Of a DNA stretch of 39,614 nucleotides, positions 34,026 to 39,614 are shown piece by piece. A program made the position numbers and the translations under genes. The notes under the pieces were generated by a model. It was not told where the DNA came from. It ran no database searches and saw only the letters and a program-made list of their open reading frames with translations. Origin of the DNA: CAKUFA01 sp963646285 (GTDB taxonomy: Bacteria; Bacillota; Clostridia; Christensenellales; Aristaeellaceae); the NCBI GenBank assembly GCA_963646285.1, contig CAVIWF010000020.1:1-39614 (forward strand). The letters run 5' to 3'. Every line of letters starts with the position of its first letter. The first letter of the stretch is position 1.

Positions 34026-34889
34026 ATGATGAAACGAGCTCTGGCTCTTCTTTTTGCCCTGCTGATGCTGACCTCTTCCGCCCTGGCAGAAGATTTTACC
34101 CCCATTCCATGGGATGCAGAGGTCATGCCCTATGCCCCCCACGAGGAATGCTATCTGCCGGATCATACGGGTTACCATGACGATTCTTTGGATATCCGCA
34201 TTGAAACCTTCCGCAGGGACGATACCAACGTAATGGCCGTGTATGTCACCGTTGCCGATGCAAGCCAGATTCGCACCGGCATTGCAGGCAACTGGAAAAC
34301 CAAGAAGACTGCCCCCGTCAGCAAAACCCTGGCCAAGTACGGCGGTGTGCTGGGCATTAACGGCGACTACTACACCTATCACAGCCAGGGCATTGTGGTG
34401 CGCAACACGGAACGAATCCGCTTCAATCCTGTTGCCGGGCGGGAAACCCTGATCATTGACGATAAGGGAGACTTCACCATCATCCGCCCCACCACCAAGG
34501 AAGCTTTCGAAAGCTTTGAGGGCACGGTGGTGCACGCCTTCTGCTTCGGCCCCGGGCTGGTGGTGGACGGCGAAGCCATTACCGACCTTTCCAAGGTGAC
34601 CATGGACAACGGCAAGGGCAAAAAGACTCAGCGCATTGCCATTGGGCAAACCGGCCCCCTGTCCTATTTGATTCTTACCTGCGAAGGACCCGAAAATCCC
34701 GGTTCTGTCGGCTTTGACCTGCTGCAGATGGCTGCCCTGTGCAAGGAAATGGGCTGCATCAACGCCTACAATCTGGACGGCGGTTCTTCCTCCACGGTGG
34801 CCATGCAGGGGGAAAAGATCAACGCCGTATCCTCCAACAAAGTGCGCTCGGTCAGCGATATTATTTTCTTTGCCACTCTGGTTCCCTAA
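34026..34889 (+). CDS. Secreted phosphodiester glycosidase (NAGPA domain)
   Basis: This 287-aa protein has a signal peptide (MMKRALALLFALLMLTSSALA, cleaved before EDF). The rest is a NAGPA-type domain: VYVTVADASQIRT, GVLGINGDYYTYHSQGIVV and the C-terminal NLDGGSSSTVAMQG followed by VRSVSDIIFF. The family includes the enzyme that removes N-acetylglucosamine from mannose phosphodiesters; in bacteria it is thought to cut wall or exopolysaccharide phosphodiester glycosides. GGAG lies 8 bases before the ATG. It has its own promoter and terminator and does not belong to the neighbouring operon. Confidence 0.92.
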   Translation: MMKRALALLFALLMLTSSALAEDFTPIPWDAEVMPYAPHEECYLPDHTGYHDDSLDIRIETFRRDDTNVMAVYVTVADASQIRTGIAGNWKTKKTAPVSKTLAKYGGVLGINGDYYTYHSQGIVVRNTERIRFNPVAGRETLIIDDKGDFTIIRPTTKEAFESFEGTVVHAFCFGPGLVVDGEAITDLSKVTMDNGKGKKTQRIAIGQTGPLSYLILTCEGPENPGSVGFDLLQMAALCKEMGCINAYNLDGGSSSTVAMQGEKINAVSSNKVRSVSDIIFFATLVP

Positions 34890-34898
34890 ATGAACACG

Positions 34899-34949
34899 AA
34901 AGCGGCTGCCTCCCTTGACCTAATAAAGGTCGGAGACAGCCGCTTTTTC
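34899..34949. terminator. Terminator between convergent genes, GAGACAGC family
   Basis: AAAGCGGCTG (34899-34908) pairs with CAGCCGCTTT (34937-34946), then CTCC with GGAG, and an upper GACCT/AGGT helix. On the plus strand it ends in TTTTTCT. It shares a core with the hairpin at 19461 and may serve both strands. Confidence 0.85.
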
Positions 34950-34956
34950 TATGCGA

Positions 34957-36405
34957 TTAGATACGCTTCCATACTGCGCCGCCGGGCACGTCTGTAACCT
35001 CAATGCCCCGGCTCTTCAGTTCATCCCGGATACGGTCTGCTTCGGCAAAGTTCCGTTCCTTCTTCGCCTGGGCACGCTGGAAAATCAGCTGGTCAATTTC
35101 TGCATCGCCTTCGCCGGTTACGGTATAATCCCCTGCCGTGCTGGCGCCTGCCTTGGCCTTGGCTTCCTCTTCCCGGAGCCTGGCTGCCTTTCCCGTCAGG
35201 CTCAGGCTCAGCACGGTGTCAAAGCTGTCCAGCAGCGCCAGCTTGGTGGCATCGTTCAGGTCAGCCTTCAGCACATCATACACAGCAGTAATGCCCAGCG
35301 AGGTGTTCAAATCGTTACCCACCTGCTGCAGGAACTTTTCCTTGTAGGCAGCCACCGCCCCTGCATCCACTTCCCCTTCCTGCTTCAGCGCCGCCACACG
35401 GCGAATCAGCTTCCGATAGGTTCCCTGAGCATTGTCCAGGTTCTCCCAGGAGAAAACAAGGTTCTTGCGGTAATGGCTCTGCAGGCAGAAGAAGCGGTAG
35501 CTAAGGGGATCATATCCCTTTTCCTCCAAGAGGGATACGGTCAGGAATTCGCCCTTGGACTTGGACATTTTTCCCGTTGCAGTGTTCAGGTGATGCACAT
35601 GGAACCATTGGGGGCACCAGGGATGGCCGAGGAAGGATTCCGACTGGGCAATTTCGTTGGTATGGTGAGGGAATGCATTGTCAATGCCGCCGCAGTGGAG
35701 ATCCAGATATTCCCCATTATACTTCATGGAAATGCCCGAGCATTCAATGTGCCAGCCGGGATAACCCACGCCCCAGGGGGAATCCCACTTCAGTGCCTGA
35801 TCCTCAAACTTGCTCTTGGTGAACCAAAGCACAAAATCGTTCTTGTTGCGCTTGTTGGTATCCTCCTCCACGCCTTCCCGCACACCGACGGCCAGATCCT
35901 CTTCATCATGGTCGTTGAAGATATAGTACTGCTTCAGCTTGGAGGTATCAAAGTAGATATTGCCCCCTGCCTGATAGGCAAAACCCTTTTCCAGCAGGGT
36001 CGTAATGATCTTGATATACTCATCAATGCATCCCGTTGCAGGCTGCACCGTGTCCGGCCGCTTAATGTTCAGCTTCCGGCAATCTTCAAAAAAGGCATCC
36101 GTGTAGAACTTGGCGATCTCCATCACCGTCTTATGCTCCCGGCGGGCGCCCTTCAGCATTTTATCTTCGCCGGTGTCCGCATCGCTGGCCAAATGCCCCA
36201 CGTCGGTAATGTTCATCACCCGGTTCACGCTGTTGCCCTCATAGCGGAGGAACTTTTCCAGCACATCCTCCATGATGTAGCTGCGCAGATTGCCGATGTG
36301 GGCAAAGTGATACACCGTCGGGCCGCAGGTGTACATTTCCACATGGCCGGGCGTATGGGTCACGAAGGGTGCCTTCTGATGGGTTGCTGAATTATACAGA
36401 TACAT
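34957..36405 (-). CDS. cysS: Cysteinyl-tRNA synthetase
   Basis: This 482-aa class I synthetase charges tRNA-Cys. It has the zinc-binding cysteine in MYTCGPTVY (C27), the HIGH motif as HIGN (36-39), zinc ligands in GWHIECSG and PHHTNEIAQ, and KMSKS in TGKMSKSKGE. The start at 36405 is favoured because GGAGG is 8 bases upstream; an ATG at 36411 is only 2 bases from it. A T-box leader precedes it, so expression should rise when cysteinyl-tRNA is scarce. Confidence 0.97.
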   Translation of the reverse strand: MYLYNSATHQKAPFVTHTPGHVEMYTCGPTVYHFAHIGNLRSYIMEDVLEKFLRYEGNSVNRVMNITDVGHLASDADTGEDKMLKGARREHKTVMEIAKFYTDAFFEDCRKLNIKRPDTVQPATGCIDEYIKIITTLLEKGFAYQAGGNIYFDTSKLKQYYIFNDHDEEDLAVGVREGVEEDTNKRNKNDFVLWFTKSKFEDQALKWDSPWGVGYPGWHIECSGISMKYNGEYLDLHCGGIDNAFPHHTNEIAQSESFLGHPWCPQWFHVHHLNTATGKMSKSKGEFLTVSLLEEKGYDPLSYRFFCLQSHYRKNLVFSWENLDNAQGTYRKLIRRVAALKQEGEVDAGAVAAYKEKFLQQVGNDLNTSLGITAVYDVLKADLNDATKLALLDSFDTVLSLSLTGKAARLREEEAKAKAGASTAGDYTVTGEGDAEIDQLIFQRAQAKKERNFAEADRIRDELKSRGIEVTDVPGGAVWKRI

Positions 36406-36435
36406 AAGCATGTCCTCCCTCTTGGCTTCATGGAT

Positions 36436-36660
36436 AAAAAAAGCCCTCCTGCGCCCCCAAAGGGCACAAGAGGTGCGGTATGCACGGTTCCACTCTTGCA
36501 TTCACTTGCACAGGGCTGTATCGGTCCCCTGCCGGGCAGCATTGCCTGCCGCGCTCCCGAATGCACTTTCCCGCCTTTCCCCGAAGAACGCTTCCAATCT
36601 GTGACGTTCTCTCCCTGTCAGGGCAGATGGCGGTACTCTTTTCGTTCACTGCGCATGAAC
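36436..36660 (-). promoter_or_regulatory. Cysteine T-box leader with terminator
   Basis: Reading the minus strand, the T-box sequence GAGTGGAACCGTGC (within 36482-36498) is followed by a terminator of 12 bp (36462-36473 pairing with 36445-36456, including two G-U pairs) and seven Us (36436-36442). Upstream, GAACGAAAAGAGTA and the CCGCC/GGCGG helix fit Stem I, and the loop opposite contains TGC (36563-36565), a cysteine codon and likely specifier. Uncharged tRNA-Cys should favour the antiterminator. Confidence 0.88.
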
Positions 36661-36689
36661 AGTGTACCATCATGCTCTGCCTTCGTCAA
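36661..36689 (-). promoter_or_regulatory. Promoter of cysS
   Basis: TTGACG (36684-36689, minus) and TACACT (36661-36666) are spaced by 17 bases. It lies just after the GNAT stop codon and starts the T-box transcript. Confidence 0.75.
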
Positions 36690-36697
36690 GGGGAAAA

Positions 36698-37351
36698 TCA
36701 AGGGTTGCAGGCTTCCGCCGTCTTTGCAGGACGGACAAGGCAGTACTGCTTCAGGGAAAAGTTGTGTTCTTCCACCCGGTACACGTCAAACCCGAAGTTC
36801 TGGTAGAAGGGCACGTTATGTTCATTGTGAGTCTCCAGCGAAACCATCATGGCGTGGTCGTCCGCATAGTGGAGCACCTGATGCAGCATTTCCGCCGCAA
36901 TGCCGTGATGCTGCAGCTCCGGGTCTACCGCCAGATAGATAATGTGCAGCCGCTGATCCGGCAATTCATCCGTCCAGCGGGAATTCAGGTAATCAATGCC
37001 CTTCTTGAAGTTGTGCAGCGTTTGCAGCGAAGTATCTTCCTTCACCAGAAAGGCTTCTGTCATCAGAGTTGCCTTCGCCTCGGTGTAAAGGTAGTGGAGT
37101 ATGTTGTAGCTTTCGCCCTCGTCACTGACCACCACCAAGCCGTTCAGTTCCTGACTGTCTGCAAAGATTTCGCTGGTTGCAAACATTTCATCCATATCGC
37201 ACCGGAAGAGTTCCGGCATCAGCCGCTTGCGAATCTCTTCATCCGGAATCAGCGTTTGATACAGAGGATCTGCCGCAAAGCAGATGTTCAGAATTTCTTC
37301 CAGCCGGGGCAAGTCTTTCTTTTCCACCCGGTATAGTTTCTCTAAGTCCAC
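36698..37351 (-). CDS. GNAT-family N-acetyltransferase
   Basis: This 217-aa protein has a GNAT fold in its C-terminal half: IIYLAVDPELQHHGIAAEMLHQVL gives the beta4 strand and the acetyl-CoA loop Q-H-H-G-I-A, and VPFYQNFGFDVYR gives the usual N-x-x-F-Y-x-x-x-G-F ending. The acceptor is unknown. The start is GTG at 37351 with AAAGGAG 9 bases upstream; no ATG is near. It follows the M28 peptidase by 38 bases and is probably in the same transcript. Confidence 0.9.
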   Translation of the reverse strand: MDLEKLYRVEKKDLPRLEEILNICFAADPLYQTLIPDEEIRKRLMPELFRCDMDEMFATSEIFADSQELNGLVVVSDEGESYNILHYLYTEAKATLMTEAFLVKEDTSLQTLHNFKKGIDYLNSRWTDELPDQRLHIIYLAVDPELQHHGIAAEMLHQVLHYADDHAMMVSLETHNEHNVPFYQNFGFDVYRVEEHNFSLKQYCLVRPAKTAEACNP

Positions 37352-37389
37352 GAAAAGGGACTCCTTTCAACCAATTCCTTGCCTGCTGA

Positions 37390-39381
37390 TCAGAAGAGGC
37401 GCACAAAGTCCATCATCGACTGAAGCACCTTGGTCAGCAGCATTTTCTGATTTTCTCCCGCCTGATGCAGCCGTTCCTGCTCACTTTGGCAATCCGACCG
37501 GCCGGCAGCATGCTTATCCAGCAGTGCCCGCACCGTTGTATACAGGTCAGCATGGGGCATCAGCCGTCCTGCTCCCCACTTGAGGCGCTCCCTGGGCTGA
37601 TCCGTCATGTAGGTAGTAAAGTGGCGGAACACATCCTCATCAAAGGTGAAGGCATATGCATTGTTATCCACCTGATACAGGTGCCGCAGAGCACAGGGCA
37701 GATTCCCCTGCCGAAGGCCTTCCTCCGCCTGCTGCAGATGCTCCACACTGCTCAGCACCAGCTCATGGGGATAGAACACATGACCGTCCCAGTCAATGCG
37801 CACCAGCGTATCCTGCTCCTGCTTGAACCTGGCAAGCAGCTGCTTTTCTTCCTCCCGGCAGGATTGATAGAGCTGTTCCGCTTCGTCCTCCCTGCCCTCG
37901 TTCAGCAGCGCCTCATAGCGAAGGTTCGTTTCCCGAATACGGCGATATGCCTGCTCTTCGTTCTGCCGTGCCGCTTCCGCTGTCTGGCGCAAAGAAGCCA
38001 CCTGCTGGCGAAGCCCTTCATCCTCCGGCAGATAGCGAAGCACACGCTCCATCACCGGGGCAAAGCACAGCGGAACCAGGCAGGTATGATCCAGTGCTGC
38101 AAGCAGGTATGCAAACAATTCATGATGGTAGCGATACACTGCCGGATCATATTGCTCCTCTGCATCCAGCTGACTATGGTAATGAGTCTCCATAAACGAA
38201 CCGCCGGTAAAGTCATTCACCATGGAAGGAATGCCGGCAATGGCCATGGAAAAGTCGTCGCTCATGGTTTCGATGGGTGCCACCACGCCGGGAGGATCCC
38301 GATAAGCATCCGTCAGTTGGGGCAGCTTGGCCATGAATTCCTGCAAATACCGCACATATTCATAGCAGCAGCGAATCCGTGCCCGGGTACCGTGAGCCAC
38401 TGCCGGCAGCTCAAAGTTCAGGTCGGCAATCACCTTGCCTGCCCATTCCGGGTGCAGGGTGTTGACCTGTTCAAAGGCGCCGGTGGACCAGTCGAACCAG
38501 CTGTCCGTGACCCCCCATTCTTCCGCCGCCATGGCACAGAAGACCAGGGTATTCTTAGGCTTGCATCCGCTTTTCACAATGGCACGTGCCAGCCCCAGCA
38601 TCATGGCAATGGCCGTGTTATCATCCTGAAAGCCGGAAAAATAGCTATCGTAGTGGGCAGAAAGGAGCACCAGCCGCTCCGGATGTTCTCCTTCGATTTC
38701 GCCGATGATGTTCCCATCCCGTGTATCATGGATGACTCGTGTGTCCGCACTGAACAGCACAGTGGTTTCACTGCCTGCATCCAGCACGCCCATCAGCGCA
38801 TCCGCATCCCGCCGAGCCATGGAAAAAGCAGGGGCATTAGCCGGGCCTGCAATATCCTGGGCATTCAGGGCTTCATCATCTGCATCGCCGTAGCCGCCCC
38901 GCTGAACGGCAATCAAGGCCTTGGCACCCTTGAGGTGCGCCTGATACACAGGGTAATTGATCCACCATTCATCCCGCTGATTGATGTCCGCCAGTACCAG
39001 CTTGCCCTTCACGTCAAGGCCGGCATAATCCTTGGCTTCTCCCCGACCTACATAAACCAGCTGGCAGGTTTCCCAGCCATCGGTCTGCAAGGTGGTTTGG
39101 TATGCGCCCAGTACAGCCTTTCTCTTCCCCTCCGGGGTATCAAAGATCATTTCGGCGTGATGAAACTCCCAGCCGTCCACGCTGAACTCTTCCCGGCGCA
39201 CATGGGTCAGGCCGATGTCCAGCATTTCCTTTCGGAGCATTTCCCCCGTTTTCTTTTCCGCCTCAGAACCGGCAGGACGGTACCCCAGCATAGGATTGGA
39301 GCCATGCTCCTCCATTCTTTTCGCCAAATGATAGGCATAGTCGATATCCAGTTGGCGAACCACCTGTTCGCTGTCCAGCAT
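37390..39381 (-). CDS. M28-family metallopeptidase with PA-like insert and C-terminal coiled-coil extension
   Basis: This 663-aa protein has a two-zinc aminopeptidase core with ligands visible in SAHYDS (H, D), GFQDDNT (D), AAEEWG (E, E) and ETHYHSQLD (H). A PA-like domain lies between about residues 100 and 215 (YAGLDVKGKLVLADI, AHLKGAKALIAVQ). After residue 450 a long charged helical extension (VASLRQTAEAARQNEEQ and following) is not part of a standard M28 enzyme. No signal peptide is present, so unlike many M28 enzymes it should be cytoplasmic. I start it at 39381 because AGAGGAGG is 8 bases upstream; the ATG at 39402 has no ribosome site. Confidence 0.9.
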   Translation of the reverse strand: MLDSEQVVRQLDIDYAYHLAKRMEEHGSNPMLGYRPAGSEAEKKTGEMLRKEMLDIGLTHVRREEFSVDGWEFHHAEMIFDTPEGKRKAVLGAYQTTLQTDGWETCQLVYVGRGEAKDYAGLDVKGKLVLADINQRDEWWINYPVYQAHLKGAKALIAVQRGGYGDADDEALNAQDIAGPANAPAFSMARRDADALMGVLDAGSETTVLFSADTRVIHDTRDGNIIGEIEGEHPERLVLLSAHYDSYFSGFQDDNTAIAMMLGLARAIVKSGCKPKNTLVFCAMAAEEWGVTDSWFDWSTGAFEQVNTLHPEWAGKVIADLNFELPAVAHGTRARIRCCYEYVRYLQEFMAKLPQLTDAYRDPPGVVAPIETMSDDFSMAIAGIPSMVNDFTGGSFMETHYHSQLDAEEQYDPAVYRYHHELFAYLLAALDHTCLVPLCFAPVMERVLRYLPEDEGLRQQVASLRQTAEAARQNEEQAYRRIRETNLRYEALLNEGREDEAEQLYQSCREEEKQLLARFKQEQDTLVRIDWDGHVFYPHELVLSSVEHLQQAEEGLRQGNLPCALRHLYQVDNNAYAFTFDEDVFRHFTTYMTDQPRERLKWGAGRLMPHADLYTTVRALLDKHAAGRSDCQSEQERLHQAGENQKMLLTKVLQSMMDFVRLF

Positions 39382-39423
39382 GCCCCACGCCTCCTCTCCC
39401 ATTGTGAACCAAAACCGTGGAGT

Positions 39424-39452
39424 ATTATAGCACGGTTTTCAAGGGAGGAAAA
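39424..39452 (-). promoter_or_regulatory. Promoter of the M28 peptidase
   Basis: On the minus strand TGC before TATAAT (39424-39429) makes an extended -10; a weak -35 TTTTCC (39447-39452) is 17 bases upstream. Confidence 0.65.
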
Positions 39453-39480
39453 GGGCTTTTCAGGCGGGAAACAAATGGCT

Positions 39481-39528
39481 TTTTGCGAGGGGAACGCTTT
39501 TTGGCACAAAAGCCGCCCTCTCGCAAAA
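39481..39528. repeat. Inverted repeat near the window end
   Basis: TTTTGCGAG (39481-39489) pairs with CTCGCAAAA (39520-39528), with an inner GCTTTTTG/CAAAAGC helix. No U-run follows on either strand, so it is not a clear terminator. I see no gene from 39453 to the end. Confidence 0.5.
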
Positions 39529-39614
39529 CCAAAACCCAAAACCCCACGGAAATCAATTTTCAATTTTCAAGGATCAGAAAAAGGTGATCAGGTTCAAGGA
39601 GACAATCCAGCATC

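Overview
The window looks like a chromosomal segment of an anaerobic, fairly GC-rich Bacillota (class Clostridia, probably an uncultured gut or rumen lineage). The evidence is strong AGGAGG-type ribosome sites, a T-box leader on cysS, an EF-P gene followed by a gene of the clostridial CD1247-like type, a CD1871A-like CXXC micro-gene, ferredoxin-type redox proteins, and many 4-base ATGA/GTGA gene overlaps. A closer taxonomic placement is inference only. I see no rRNA, tRNA, CRISPR array, insertion sequence or phage gene.

Layout. (1) 12653 down to 71, minus strand: ten genes in one direction with gaps under 60 bases: secA, prfB, a DUF1461-like membrane protein, tsaD, a diguanylate cyclase, a GtrA-like flippase, an RNase PH-RdgB fusion, a YfcE-like phosphodiesterase, nadE and a PreA-like protein with an extra N-terminal Fe-S domain. 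One good promoter precedes secA. (2) 12822-16874: a divergent module. To the left run a 48-aa CXXC membrane peptide, a NapH-like membrane polyferredoxin and a secreted TlpA-like redoxin, ended by a strong terminator. To the right run a response regulator and a histidine kinase. Both promoters have an extended -10 and share one perfect inverted repeat. (3) 17049-19344, plus strand: M24 aminopeptidase, efp and an Asp/His-rich zinc-ribbon protein. (4) 19361-23796, minus strand: stacked hairpins, an M42 aminopeptidase, a secreted protein of unknown function and a phosphohexomutase. A rhodanese-TtcA fusion (23998-25146) is divergent from the mutase.

(5) 25200-33955: the accessory part. A divergent AraC regulator faces a tight six-gene operon: Old-Yellow-Enzyme-like flavin reductase, SDR dehydrogenase, fumarate-reductase-like flavoprotein, ankyrin-GH43 fusion and two Gfo/Idh/MocA dehydrogenases. 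None has a signal peptide and the operon has no transporter. I infer a cytosolic route that oxidises the sugar and reduces the aglycone of an imported glycoside, possibly plant-derived; the substrate is unknown. (6) 34026-39402: a secreted phosphodiester glycosidase on its own promoter, then, on the minus strand, M28 peptidase, GNAT acetyltransferase and cysS behind a cysteine T-box.

The best candidates for a poorly described system are the divergent CXXC-peptide/polyferredoxin/redoxin/two-component module and the AraC-controlled reductase-glycosidase operon.
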